DNA from: Oscillospiraceae bacterium
GTDB taxonomy: Bacteria > Bacillota_A > Clostridia > Oscillospirales > WRJC01
Reading direction: 5' to 3'
Assembly (NCBI GenBank): GCA_009782405.1
Contig: WRJC01000017.1
Location: 1 to 64,000, forward strand
Length of the DNA stretch: 64,000 bases
Below are positions 17,544-26,697 of this stretch, one piece after another (positions within the stretch are counted from its first letter, which is position 1; each line of letters opens with the position of its first letter). Position numbers and translations under genes: made by a program. The notes beneath the pieces were generated by a model, which was not told where the DNA came from, searched no databases, and worked only from the letters and a program-made list of their open reading frames with translations.

Positions 17544-19061
17544 ATGAAAAAAATTGTTTCTTTTATCCTGATTTCATCTGCCATCTTGATTATGCTTTTG
17601 TCCTGCGGCAGCGACCAAAACGACGACAATTCCGCCGCAAATGATCCGGAGGCAAATTCGGCGGAAAACAATTCCGGGGGCGAATCCGAAGAAACGACGG
17701 AAAACGATATTTACAACATGAAGGCAAGGGAAAACGCAAAAGACGGCCTGCCCGAAATGGATTTCCGCGGGGAGGCGTTCACTGTTTTGCAGCGCTCCGA
17801 ATGGAACTATGAATTCCTCGCAGAATCGGAAAACGGGGACGTGGTAAACGATGCGGTGTATAAACGCAATCTTACAGTAGAAGAAAGATTCAACGTGAAA
17901 ATAGAAACCATAGAAACGGCGGGAATTTGGGGCCAGCAGGACAATTTCGTCAAAAAAGTCACCAATACCGTCGCGGCGGGGGACGACGAATACAACATTA
18001 TCGCCGGTTATGCGGCGTATATGCCCAGGCTGCAATCGGCGGGGCATGTCGTAAACCTCAACGAGCTGCCATATCTGAGTTTCGACAAACCGTGGTGGAG
18101 CAAAGATTTGATGGACAATCTCACGATAAACGGGAAATTGTTCTTCACGACGGGCGATATAGCGCTGTCTTTGTGGGAAGACATACTCGCGGTATATTTC
18201 AACAAACAGATGATACAGGATTACGCCGTCGAAAACCCGTATGAGCTCGTGCGTTCCGGAAAATGGACTATAGACAAACTCAACGAAATATGCAAAAACG
18301 TGTATTCGGATGTCGACGGCGACGGTAAACCGTCCGCAAATACCGATATATTCGGATATGCCACCGATACCGCCAACCTTGTCGACAATTTTTTTAACGC
18401 TTTCGGCGAACCGGCAATAAAAAAAGACGGCAACGGAGTTGTTTATCTCGCGCAAAACACGCAAAAAATGACGGATATAACAGAGAAGATGCACGACTTT
18501 TTGTGGAACAATCAAGGGGTTTACGCAAATCCCGTGGCTTCGGCCGAACCGGAAAACCTGTACAAGTATATTTTTGAAGAAGGAAGGGCGATGTTTTTGC
18601 CGGAACATCTGGGCAATGCTTCGACGCTGAGAAGCATGGAAACGGATTTCGGCATAATCCCATACCCAAAATGGAACGAACAGCAGGAAAACTACCTGAC
18701 TGCCCCCGTCGCCTATTTTTCCCTGATCGCGGTCCCCACCACGGCGCAAAATCTTGAAATGACCGGAATGATAACAGAAGCCCTCTGCGTTGAAAGCTAC
18801 AAAAAGGTCATTCCCGCCTTTTATGAAATATCCCTCAAGACAAAATACTCGAGGGACGAGGAATCCGCCGAAATGATAGATATAATAAGAAACGGCGTGG
18901 TGTTCGATTTCGGGGCCATATACTGCACTCAGCTGGATACTGCGTTTCACCTGTTCCGCATTTTGATGTCGGACAAAAAGAACAACTGGGTTTCGCAATT
19001 CGAAAAAAACGAGCCGAGATACAACAAACTGCTGGAAAAACTCATTGAAACTTTTGAATGA
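17544..19061 (+). CDS. Extracellular solute-binding lipoprotein (sugar-type), paralogue 2
   Basis: A 505-residue surface lipoprotein with signal peptide ending LLSC (Cys21) and a low-complexity Asn/Glu linker. It has the shared family blocks: VVNDAVYKRNLTVEERFNV, PWWSKDL, ENPYELVRSGKWTIDKLNEI, a DVDGDGKPSANTDIFGYA segment resembling a Ca-binding loop, DFGIIPYPKWNEQQENY, and TKYSRDEESAEMIDII. ATG 17544 is chosen over 17526 because the lipoprotein signal starts there. Its position after the GH4 gene suggests a glycoside ligand. No permease gene is adjacent. Confidence 0.9.
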   Translation: MKKIVSFILISSAILIMLLSCGSDQNDDNSAANDPEANSAENNSGGESEETTENDIYNMKARENAKDGLPEMDFRGEAFTVLQRSEWNYEFLAESENGDVVNDAVYKRNLTVEERFNVKIETIETAGIWGQQDNFVKKVTNTVAAGDDEYNIIAGYAAYMPRLQSAGHVVNLNELPYLSFDKPWWSKDLMDNLTINGKLFFTTGDIALSLWEDILAVYFNKQMIQDYAVENPYELVRSGKWTIDKLNEICKNVYSDVDGDGKPSANTDIFGYATDTANLVDNFFNAFGEPAIKKDGNGVVYLAQNTQKMTDITEKMHDFLWNNQGVYANPVASAEPENLYKYIFEEGRAMFLPEHLGNASTLRSMETDFGIIPYPKWNEQQENYLTAPVAYFSLIAVPTTAQNLEMTGMITEALCVESYKKVIPAFYEISLKTKYSRDEESAEMIDIIRNGVVFDFGAIYCTQLDTAFHLFRILMSDKKNNWVSQFEKNEPRYNKLLEKLIETFE

Positions 19062-19077
19062 TTTGAATTATTTGGCT

Positions 19078-19989
19078 TCACGGGATCATGGAAATATCGG
19101 ATGTGACGCAGTTTTTCCCCTTTTGTTTGCTGTGGTACATCATCTCATCCGCCCTTTTGACGACGGAATCCAACGTGTCCCCGGTGCGCGCGACGGCGAT
19201 CCCTATCGAAACCGTCACTGAAAGGGATATGCCTTCGTGCTCGATTTTGGCGCTTTCGACCAATGCCCGTATCTTTTCGCCTATCAGCAAAGTGTCGTTT
19301 TCATCCTTGATCGTGCATACGCCCACAAATTCTTCGCCGCCCCAGCGCCCGAACAAATCCGTGTTTCTGATCATGCGCATGATTGCGCCGGATACCGTTT
19401 TCAGGACGGCGTCGCCCGCGTCGTGGCCGTATGCGTTGTTGAAATTCCGGAAGTCGTCAATATCCAAAAACACGACGCACACCTTGTAACTGTACATATC
19501 CATTTCCCTCAAACGCAAATCGAGGAAACTTTCGATCTTTCCCCTGTTCGGAATTCCCGTGAGTTTGTCGTTGGTGGCTGAGTTTGCCAATTGGACGATC
19601 AATTCGTCGTCGTAAATGACAAATGAATTCGGCGTGAAAATTTCGATCGCCCCGATTATTTTTTCGTTTTTTACGAATGGGAAGATATTTACCGCGACTG
19701 CGACGCGATGCCCGTCCTTGTGCCTCAAAAAAACGTTGTGCTTCCGCCTTTTGCCATCGCTTAGCGTATGGTGGAGCGGGCAGCCCGAGAAGCAAATCGA
19801 ATTGCCGTCGCTGTCAATATGTTTGAGCGGCGTGTTTTGGCAGGGCTTTCCCATTATTTCCTCTTTTTTGTACCCGGTGATGTTTTCGGCCGCTTTGTTC
19901 CAAAAAACTATCCGCCTGTCCTCGTCGGCGAAATAGGCGCCCTCCCTCATATTTTCTATGATTTCAAAATACAGTTCTTCGTTATTCAT
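19078..19989 (-). CDS. PAS domain diguanylate cyclase
   Basis: A 303-residue cytoplasmic enzyme making cyclic-di-GMP from two GTP. A PAS domain fills 1-120 (REGAYFADEDRRIVFWNKAA, FSGCPLHHTLSDG), with cysteines at 50, 66 and 70. The GGDEF domain follows from about 135; its active site is GGEEF at 217-221, and an RxxD product-inhibition site (RNTD, 208-211) stands exactly five residues before it, so feedback by c-di-GMP is expected. Its ATG overlaps the stop of the HD-GYP gene by one base (TGATG), giving translational coupling of synthesis and degradation modules. Confidence 0.92.
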   Translation of the reverse strand: MNNEELYFEIIENMREGAYFADEDRRIVFWNKAAENITGYKKEEIMGKPCQNTPLKHIDSDGNSICFSGCPLHHTLSDGKRRKHNVFLRHKDGHRVAVAVNIFPFVKNEKIIGAIEIFTPNSFVIYDDELIVQLANSATNDKLTGIPNRGKIESFLDLRLREMDMYSYKVCVVFLDIDDFRNFNNAYGHDAGDAVLKTVSGAIMRMIRNTDLFGRWGGEEFVGVCTIKDENDTLLIGEKIRALVESAKIEHEGISLSVTVSIGIAVARTGDTLDSVVKRADEMMYHSKQKGKNCVTSDISMIP

Positions 19990-21404
19990 CAGGAATTTCC
20001 CTTCGCGCTAATTTTTATGAAATGGCCTGCGTCTCTTTTGCAAACCGGGCAGACAAAATCTTTCGGCAAATGGTCGCCTGCATAAAAATATCCGCAAACA
20101 TCGCAGCGATAACCGTCCGAAAGTATTTTTTTGCCGAAATCCATCCGGTCGTCCGTTTCGCCGGATGCTTTTGTTTCGCCGCCGTCAAATGGCGAGGGGA
20201 CCGGGCAAAGCGAATATTTTTCCATGACGCCATCAATGTCTTCGACTATTTTTTCTTCTATGAAACCTTTGGAGGCCATATCGCGGAGAATTTGCATCGT
20301 TTCCCCATGGGATCTCGCGCTGTGATAGGGGCGGGGCTCGCAGACAGCCTGATAAATGTCGATGCACGCCATCAGGCGGGAATTGAAATCCAGTTCATTT
20401 TTCGTTATCCCGCGGGAATATCCGAATCCGCCCAATTTTTCATGGTGGTTGGCCGCCCAGTATCTGATTTGGTCGAAATCGGGTATTTCGCCCAGCCAGT
20501 CGAGCGTATTTTTGACGTGCTTCTTTATCGTGGCGAATTCGTCGTCATCGAGCTTGCCCGGTTTTTCCAGTATCTCAGTGGGCACCCCTATTTTCCCGAT
20601 GTCGTGCAGGGAAGCGGCGAGAAACAGCGCATTGCGCTCCGTCGTCCCGTATCCGTAGTGATCGGCCATGATCCAGGCCCGATTGGCTATTTGGCTTGTG
20701 TGCGTATGGGTGAACTCCGACTTATAGTCTATGACGCGCGAAATAAATTCGCCTACGCGAATGATTTTCGGGTCTTCGACATCCACTTTCCAGGACGGCA
20801 ATTCGCATTCCAAGGTTTGCCTCACATTTTCATCGCGCATTTTTTCAAGCAGTTCGCCGTTCAAGACATCGAGCAAAACATCGACTGCCGCGCGGGTGGA
20901 ATATATGTCCGCTCCAAAAGCTATTTTTTCGCGCAAAGCCGGAAGGCCGCCGGGCAAAATGCGCTGCAGGTGGTATGTCGCGTCGATTGCGTCCGCCGCG
21001 GCGATTATGGCGGCTTCCAGCGGGATTTCGTTTTCTTTCCTATGCAGCGGCCCTTGCCCGTCGCCCCTCTCGTGATGGTACAGCACAAGCTTTTCAATGT
21101 CTGCGTCGAAAGGGAGCCACGATACGTTTTCCTGCCCCTTTTTGCAATGAAGGAACATATTTTGTTCTTGAAGTTCCCCCGCCTGCTGCGACAGGTGGTA
21201 CTCAGTCAGCGCGCTGTCGTGAAACATCCCGCAAATTGCGATCGCCGATATGGTTTCGTCCCCATATCCCAGCCGTTTTCCCATTGCGACGCACATGACG
21301 GCGACGCGCAAGCTGTGGTTTTCGCTTGCGCCCAACTGTTCTTTTTCGATGATGTCAAATGCGCGGGAAAAAACCATGCAGAGCTTGTCCATGGCGATTT
21401 TCAT
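19989..21404 (-). CDS. Tandem HD-GYP-like protein with C-terminal rubredoxin-like domain
   Basis: A 471-residue protein with three parts. The first HD unit has HD at 62-63 and HHERGDGQGP at 110-119; the second has SLHDIG (HD 267-268) and HHEKLGGFGYSRG at 320-332. Both resemble HD-GYP c-di-GMP phosphodiesterases but depart from HHExxDGxGYP (GQGP; GYS for GYP). Residues 431-465 form a rubredoxin-type iron site with CDVC (434-437) and CPVC (452-455). AAGGAG precedes the ATG. The coupled PAS-GGDEF gene makes c-di-GMP turnover the likely job, with the rubredoxin site as a possible redox or O2/NO input. Activity of either HD unit is untested. Confidence 0.85.
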   Translation of the reverse strand: MKIAMDKLCMVFSRAFDIIEKEQLGASENHSLRVAVMCVAMGKRLGYGDETISAIAICGMFHDSALTEYHLSQQAGELQEQNMFLHCKKGQENVSWLPFDADIEKLVLYHHERGDGQGPLHRKENEIPLEAAIIAAADAIDATYHLQRILPGGLPALREKIAFGADIYSTRAAVDVLLDVLNGELLEKMRDENVRQTLECELPSWKVDVEDPKIIRVGEFISRVIDYKSEFTHTHTSQIANRAWIMADHYGYGTTERNALFLAASLHDIGKIGVPTEILEKPGKLDDDEFATIKKHVKNTLDWLGEIPDFDQIRYWAANHHEKLGGFGYSRGITKNELDFNSRLMACIDIYQAVCEPRPYHSARSHGETMQILRDMASKGFIEEKIVEDIDGVMEKYSLCPVPSPFDGGETKASGETDDRMDFGKKILSDGYRCDVCGYFYAGDHLPKDFVCPVCKRDAGHFIKISAKGNS

Positions 21405-21431
21405 CAAAATATTCTCCTTCTTTTAGTGTTT

Positions 21432-22940
21432 TTAATTTTTCGCATCTTCGAAATTTTCTATCAGTTTATCTATGGCCTTTTCTATTTTTCCCTGATTTTT
21501 TTCGTAGTCTGACGCAACATTCAGCTTGTTGTTTTGCAAGGCGCCCTCGAGGACTCCTGTCCAGCCCCCTATTTCGTACACGGTGCATATGTCGTAGACG
21601 GTGGAGCTGAAAATTATGTCGAGCATCGCCGAGGATTCTTCGTCCCTCGTGTATTTTCTCTGCAGGCACACGTCGTAGTACGCGGGTTTTATCGTATTTC
21701 TCCCGTGGTACGCCATCGCGTCGACTATCACGGAATTTCTTTCGACGTCGCCCACGGTCACGGGCAGCATATATGTGTACGAATGCCAGTTGTTCACCGT
21801 GGCGTAATACCTCGGCTGGCTCGAATCCCATTTCGGGATGGGCAGTATGCCGAAATCGTCATCCATGTCCCTGAGGCCAAGATCCATATATCGCGGGAAA
21901 GCCCAGTAGAAAAGCCCCCTGCCGTCAGGGAAAACCCAGAACTGCACCAGTTCCCCTCCCCCGTTTTCCTTGCCATAGGCGTTTCTATGCATGCAGTATG
22001 TGTCATCCAAGTAAATATCGTTCATTTTGTCGAGTATGTTCGAAATTTTTTCGCTGTTTCCCGTAAAATACGGCATATCGTCCGCATTTTTTGAGACCAA
22101 TTTTTCGCCGCTCGCGTTTATGAAACTCGTCAGATAGTCGGCTTGCGTCACAAACCCGTAGCGGTCGTACCTGTTGTGCTTGCCGTCCTGGTCGATATCC
22201 ATGTAGACGTTTTTGACCAAGCCGTTGAAGGTATCCATCGTCCAGTTGTTTTCGCCGACCAGTTTATACGGGCTTTCGAGCCCCAAATCCCCGAGCAGTT
22301 TTTTGTTGAACATGAGCAGCGCTATCCCGTCGTAGTGCTTTATGAATATGTCGCCCGATATGAAATACGCATAGCCGCCTATCGAAGTGTCGTTCACGAT
22401 GTTTTGGTCCCACCAAGGCGCGTCAAGCGACAGGGCCGTGTCGAAAACGTTTATCCCATATCCCTTGGTGGCGAACAGAGCCGCCTTCATGAGCCTGGGG
22501 GCGACGGCGTCGTATTCATCGAGGCCGGCCTTTATTGTTTTGTTCATGGCGGTTTCCACGGAATCGTCGGCGTGGACGGCCTCGAATTTCAGATTGAAGG
22601 TTTCTTCCATTATCATATTTCTGGAATATATGGCGTCGTTCAGCACCTCGCCGTTCGCCTCCTCGATGTCGTAGTCTTCAATGTCGAGATTGTTTCCCGA
22701 CCACTGTTTGTCAATCAGTATCTTGAATGTGGCGCCGCCGCAGTCGAAAGTTTCGTGCGGGAACGGGATTTCGGTTTCTTTCGCGGGTTCCCCCTCCGGG
22801 TTGTCGCTTCCCGGTTCGTTTGCCTTGGCGTCGTTTTTTTCGTCGGGAAGGGAATCGCCTCCGCCGGAATTGCAAGAGAAGGCGGTAAAAACCATGGACA
22901 GCATCAAAAGGGCGCAAATAGCTTTTGTCATGTTTTTCAC
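21432..22940 (-). CDS. Extracellular solute-binding lipoprotein (sugar-type), paralogue 3
   Basis: A 502-residue surface lipoprotein. A GTG at 22940 is chosen because GAGGTGA lies just upstream; an ATG at 22931 is the alternative. The signal peptide ends AFSC (Cys23). Shared blocks: GEVLNDAIYSRNMIMEETFN, APWWDQNIV, LMFNKKLL, DIDQDGKHNRYDRYGF, DFGILPIPKWDSSQPRYY, and RKYTRDEESSAMLDIIFS. Its stop is 27 bases from the start of the HD-GYP gene, so all three genes may be one transcript, linking ligand binding with c-di-GMP control. No transporter subunit is near. Confidence 0.9.
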   Translation of the reverse strand: MKNMTKAICALLMLSMVFTAFSCNSGGGDSLPDEKNDAKANEPGSDNPEGEPAKETEIPFPHETFDCGGATFKILIDKQWSGNNLDIEDYDIEEANGEVLNDAIYSRNMIMEETFNLKFEAVHADDSVETAMNKTIKAGLDEYDAVAPRLMKAALFATKGYGINVFDTALSLDAPWWDQNIVNDTSIGGYAYFISGDIFIKHYDGIALLMFNKKLLGDLGLESPYKLVGENNWTMDTFNGLVKNVYMDIDQDGKHNRYDRYGFVTQADYLTSFINASGEKLVSKNADDMPYFTGNSEKISNILDKMNDIYLDDTYCMHRNAYGKENGGGELVQFWVFPDGRGLFYWAFPRYMDLGLRDMDDDFGILPIPKWDSSQPRYYATVNNWHSYTYMLPVTVGDVERNSVIVDAMAYHGRNTIKPAYYDVCLQRKYTRDEESSAMLDIIFSSTVYDICTVYEIGGWTGVLEGALQNNKLNVASDYEKNQGKIEKAIDKLIENFEDAKN

Positions 22941-22989
22941 AAATATCACCTCGTTAAAAATTTCGATCGATTTTGTATGCCATAGCTCT

Positions 22990-23018
22990 ATTCTACTGTA
23001 AATTATATGTTTTGTCAA
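22990..23018 (-). promoter_or_regulatory. Promoter of binding lipoprotein 3
   Basis: TTGACA (23013-23018), 17 bases, TAGAAT (22990-22995) on the minus strand, 50 bases before the GTG. Confidence 0.7.
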
Positions 23019-23196
23019 GTGGCAATTTAAAATACAAGTGAATTTAATTAAAATATATTTATGAAAAAAGTGGTCATTTCGACCATTCACCCCTCCAAGA
23101 CTTCGGCAGCATTTCAAATTTGAGATTTATTTTCTCCGTTATGTTTTGTCAAGGGGGTTTAATTTTAAAAAACTATTAAGAAATGCGAAAAAACTA
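23019..23196. other. AT-rich intergenic segment
   Basis: No convincing gene. A second copy of the 13-mer ATGTTTTGTCAAG, found in the lipoprotein 3 promoter at 23007-23019, recurs near 23142-23154, so part of the promoter region appears duplicated. A 20-codon frame starting at 23061 has no ribosome binding site. The segment may mark the edge of inserted AT-rich DNA. Confidence 0.4.
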
Positions 23197-23225
23197 TTGA
23201 CAAAAGCGAAAATCTGTGATATAAG
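23197..23225 (+). promoter_or_regulatory. Promoter of the AT-rich repeat protein
   Basis: TTGACA (23197-23202), 17 bases, extended -10 TGATATAAG (TATAAG 23220-23225). A short inverted repeat TTCGACA / TGTCGAA follows near 23248-23267. Confidence 0.65.
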
Positions 23226-23345
23226 TGGAAATGTGCGCAAAATATTCGACAATGGAATGTCGAAAATAGGCGATGGAACAAAAAGCAAAAGAATCCTCTT
23301 ATAACGAAAAAGTCAAATAAAATTTTTAGCGAAGGTAGCAGCACG

Positions 23346-24281
23346 ATGTCTTGTAATGGAAAAAACAAGATAGAATTCAATATAGAACCATTTTCATATG
23401 CTGAAGATATCGATTATTTAGAGAGACAAAATGAATATCGAGTTGATCCAAGTAAATTTAAGAATACAACAGAAACTAAGATAAAAACAAAAGAAGATGT
23501 CATAGAATTGGCAAAAAATGAAATTATATGGGAGTATACCCTAATAGATGTGTATTATGATAAAACAGAATCTATATGGGCGATTTTATTTTCTTTTGAT
23601 TATTCCTATGGTCAACGCATATATATTGATGATAAAGGAGTAACAAAATTAATTGCATATGTTTTCCGACCTCATGATGATGTTGTAGTGCCATATTCTT
23701 GTGATGATTATGAATTTTACGGAGGAATCAAGAAGAAAGACTCTAATGAATTTAAGAACATAATGGAAACCGAAGTAAAAACAAAAGAAGATGTCATAGA
23801 ATTAGCAAAGAACGAACTAATAAATGGATATGAATATGACCGAATCTTTGTAAGTTATGATGGGTCAACATCAATGTGGGGAATTATTTTTTGGACAGAT
23901 GAAGAACCTTATGGAGGACAATATGTATATATTGACGGCAAAGGAATAACACAAAAAATTATAATAATACATTCAATATTTAATGATTATATAGAATATA
24001 GCAAATTTTTGGAAAAACAAGGAGGAATAAAGCGAGATTCAAATGAATTTAAAAATACAACAAAACCGGAAATAAATTGGGACAATTTACGAGAAACAAT
24101 TATAGAATTGGCAAAGATTGAACTATCAGAGGGATATGAATATAGCGAAGTTGCTGTATATGGTGATTTTATAAATTTTATATTTATGGTTTCTTTTTGG
24201 GAGGATGAAACAACTACCAAAGGTCAACATATATTTATTAATAATGATGGAATAACAAAGATGATTATTGATATTGAATAA
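23346..24281 (+). CDS. AT-rich protein of three tandem ~90-residue repeats, unknown function
   Basis: A 311-residue acidic protein made of three copies of one module. The copies begin at SKFKNTTETKIKTKEDVIEL, SNEFKNIMETEVKTKEDVIE and SNEFKNTTKPEINWDNLRET. Each continues with an ELAKNE helix, a Tyr-rich strand, MWGIIFW, a Gly-containing turn and YIDGKGIT. The order helix then beta strands ending in a VYIDxxGIT turn resembles small PepSY or NTF2-like immunity folds, but I cannot assign one. There is no signal peptide. Codon use and base composition (A/T in most third positions) differ sharply from all flanking genes, so recent acquisition is likely. GAAGG precedes the ATG. It abuts a remnant of another gene. 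Confidence 0.75.
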   Translation: MSCNGKNKIEFNIEPFSYAEDIDYLERQNEYRVDPSKFKNTTETKIKTKEDVIELAKNEIIWEYTLIDVYYDKTESIWAILFSFDYSYGQRIYIDDKGVTKLIAYVFRPHDDVVVPYSCDDYEFYGGIKKKDSNEFKNIMETEVKTKEDVIELAKNELINGYEYDRIFVSYDGSTSMWGIIFWTDEEPYGGQYVYIDGKGITQKIIIIHSIFNDYIEYSKFLEKQGGIKRDSNEFKNTTKPEINWDNLRETIIELAKIELSEGYEYSEVAVYGDFINFIFMVSFWEDETTTKGQHIFINNDGITKMIIDIE

Positions 24282-24370
24282 ACTACTTCGGAATCGATGC
24301 GGAGTACGACGAGGGTGATGGGTCCGGCGAGTATTTCTCCGTGTACAAGGTGCGCAAAAACCAGAGGTGA
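24281..24370 (+). pseudogene. C-terminal remnant of a displaced gene
   Basis: An open frame without a start, sharing a base with the stop of the AT-rich gene, reads NYFGIDAEYDEGDG then SGEYFSVYKVRKNQR and ends TGA at 24368-24370. Its codon use (GTG, CGC, GGC) matches the local genome, unlike the gene just before it. The simplest reading is that AT-rich DNA replaced the front of a resident gene. The family is not recognised. Confidence 0.45.
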
Positions 24371-24475
24371 GCAAAACTTCAAAATCGAAAAAGCGCAAAA
24401 GGTGGCAACCAATGAAAAAAGCAAAAAAATCAGAGGCAACGAATGGCGATTACAGCAACAAAACCCACCGACGCT

Positions 24476-26677
24476 TCAATTTTTCTGTATTTTTTCCTTC
24501 AGCCTTTCGGCCAGCGTCGTGTTTCTCTTGTGCGAATTATTGTTTCTCGCGGCGTAGCCCACCGCTTTGGCGTCGCCTATCATCACCACCGCTTTTTTTG
24601 CCCTGGTCACTGCGGTGTAGAGCAGGTTGCGCCCCAGCATGACGAAATGCGAAAACGAAAAAGGCATCACCACCGCCGGAAACTCGCCGCCCTGCGATTT
24701 GTGGATTGTGATCGCATATGACAAAACGAGCTCGTCGAGCTCCAATACATCGTATTCCACTGTGTTCCCGTCGAAATTCACCGAAAGGGTCTTGTCCGTC
24801 TGGTCTATGGCGCAAACATACCCTATGTCCCCGTTGTACACCTGTTTTTCGTAGTTGTTTTTTATCTGCATGACTTTGTCTTTCAGCTTGTATTCGGTGG
24901 ACCCGCGCCTGAGCGAAAGCGTGTTTTTGTTCAGCGCTTCCTGCAATACCCTGTTTAAATTGTCGGAGCCCGTTTCGCTTCTTTTCATCGGGGTCAGCAC
25001 CTGTATGTCGGCCACGGGATCGAAGTTGTAGTATTTGGGCAGCCTCGCCGAGCAAAGCTCCACTATCCGCCTTATTATTTCCCCCGGGTCGCTTTCGTCG
25101 CCGGTTGGAGTCTGGATGAAAAAAAAGTCGCTGTTTTTGCCGCCGGAGAGATCCGGCATTTTGCCCGCGTTTATCATGTGCGCGTTGGTCACGATTTTGC
25201 TTCCCGCCGCCTGGCGGAATATGTGCGTGAGCCGCGCCACGGGCACGCAGCCCGAATTTATTATGTCGCCCAGCACGCTTCCCGCCCCAACGGAGGGCAG
25301 CTGATCCACGTCGCCCACCAATATGAGCGTCATTTTGTCGGGGACCGCTTTTAAAAGGTTGTACATCAGCACTATGTCGATCATCGAAGTCTCGTCCAAA
25401 ATCAGCACGTCCCCCTCAAGCGGGTTTTCGGCATCGCGGCCAAACCCGTCAGGCGGCTTGCTTTCGAGCAGCCTGTGTATGGTCTTGGATTCCATTCCGC
25501 AAGCCTCGCTCATGCGCTTCGCGGCCCTGCCCGTCGGGGCGGCGAGCAAAACGGTTTTTTGCGCATTCAAGAAAATTTGGATTATCGCCTTTGTGATTGT
25601 GGTTTTTCCCGTGCCCGGCCCCCCGGTCAAAACGAACATCTTTGAAGATATTGCCATCTTCACCGCTTCTATCTGTATTTCGTCGTAGGCTATGCCCTGC
25701 TTTTTTTGCATGTCTATAAGTTCGCCCAGCAGTTTTTTCGCGTTTTCGGGCGGCACCGTTTTGTTTTGCCCATCTGTCATTATCGAAGCGAGCCGCTTTG
25801 CCGTCCCCGCTTCGGAATAGTAGAAAGGCAAAAGATATATCCGATCGCCGTTTTCTTCGTTTTCCGAGGTTTTTTCGCTGTAAAGCTCTTTGGCTTGCAC
25901 GAGGTGGTCCACGCTCATAACGATTTTCGCTTCTTCTATTTCGAGCATTTCGGAGCACTTTTTGCACAATTCGACAAGGGGCACATAACAGTGCCCCAAA
26001 TCGTCGGCAAACTTGTTCAGCACATAGAAAATCCCGCTCCTGCAGCGCTCGAAGGATTCTTTTTCCATGCCGAGTTTCGCCGCGATCGCGTCGGCGGTTT
26101 TGAACCCAACCCCCCAGATGTCGTCGGCGAGCTTGTACGGGTTGTTTTTCACCGTCTCTATGGAAAGTTCCCCATAGGCCTTGTATATCCTATACCCGAA
26201 AGCGGTCGATACCCCGTGTTCCTGCAAAAAAAGCATGATGTTTTTTATTTCTTTTTGCTCGGACCAGGCTTTTTTTATCATGGCCACGCGTTTGGAGCCG
26301 ATGTTTTCGACTTCGATCAATTTGTCGGGTTCGCCCTCGATGATGTCGAGGGTTTCCGCTCCGAACTTTTGCACTATGAGCTTCGCGAATTTCGGCCCTA
26401 TGCCCTTGACAAGCCCGCTGCCGAGATATTTCTCGATTCCGTAAACAGTCGCAGGGACGCTCTCCTCCCACGACTTTGCGTCAAATTGCCTGCCGTATTT
26501 GGGATTGTGCGTCCAGTCGCCAAAAACGGTCACCACCGTGCCCACGCTGACCGATGCCATATTTCCCACCACAGTCACCAACTCGCCGTAGTTTTTCACG
26601 GCGATTTTTATGACGCTGTAGCCTTTTTCTTCGTTGGAGTATGTTATGCGCTCCACCACGCCGCGCAGCTGTTCCAT
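24476..26677 (-). CDS. recD2: RecD2-type ATP-dependent DNA helicase
   Basis: A 733-residue SF1B 5'-3' helicase for repair and replication fork maintenance. The N-terminal OB-like and helix-hairpin-helix region includes YLGSGLVKGIGPKFAKLIV. The helicase core has Walker A GGPGTGKTT, DETSMID, GDVDQLPSVG and the C-terminal SYAITIHKSQGGEFPAVV motif. ATG 26677 is chosen: it opens directly with the family start (MEQLRGVVERITY) and does not overlap the upstream TIM-barrel gene, whereas the next start does. The ribosome binding site is weak, so coupling to the upstream gene is likely. Confidence 0.93.
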   Translation of the reverse strand: MEQLRGVVERITYSNEEKGYSVIKIAVKNYGELVTVVGNMASVSVGTVVTVFGDWTHNPKYGRQFDAKSWEESVPATVYGIEKYLGSGLVKGIGPKFAKLIVQKFGAETLDIIEGEPDKLIEVENIGSKRVAMIKKAWSEQKEIKNIMLFLQEHGVSTAFGYRIYKAYGELSIETVKNNPYKLADDIWGVGFKTADAIAAKLGMEKESFERCRSGIFYVLNKFADDLGHCYVPLVELCKKCSEMLEIEEAKIVMSVDHLVQAKELYSEKTSENEENGDRIYLLPFYYSEAGTAKRLASIMTDGQNKTVPPENAKKLLGELIDMQKKQGIAYDEIQIEAVKMAISSKMFVLTGGPGTGKTTITKAIIQIFLNAQKTVLLAAPTGRAAKRMSEACGMESKTIHRLLESKPPDGFGRDAENPLEGDVLILDETSMIDIVLMYNLLKAVPDKMTLILVGDVDQLPSVGAGSVLGDIINSGCVPVARLTHIFRQAAGSKIVTNAHMINAGKMPDLSGGKNSDFFFIQTPTGDESDPGEIIRRIVELCSARLPKYYNFDPVADIQVLTPMKRSETGSDNLNRVLQEALNKNTLSLRRGSTEYKLKDKVMQIKNNYEKQVYNGDIGYVCAIDQTDKTLSVNFDGNTVEYDVLELDELVLSYAITIHKSQGGEFPAVVMPFSFSHFVMLGRNLLYTAVTRAKKAVVMIGDAKAVGYAARNNNSHKRNTTLAERLKEKIQKN

Positions 26678-26697
26678 ATGCCGACTGCCGCAAAACC

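Noticed and set aside
20022..21512. A 496-codon plus-strand frame opposite the HD-GYP gene
   Set aside because: The minus strand encodes clear HD and rubredoxin motifs; the plus frame has none and no start signal.
23061..23123. A 20-codon frame (MKKVVISTIHPSKTSAAFQI)
   Set aside because: No ribosome binding site and no conservation evidence; may be chance.
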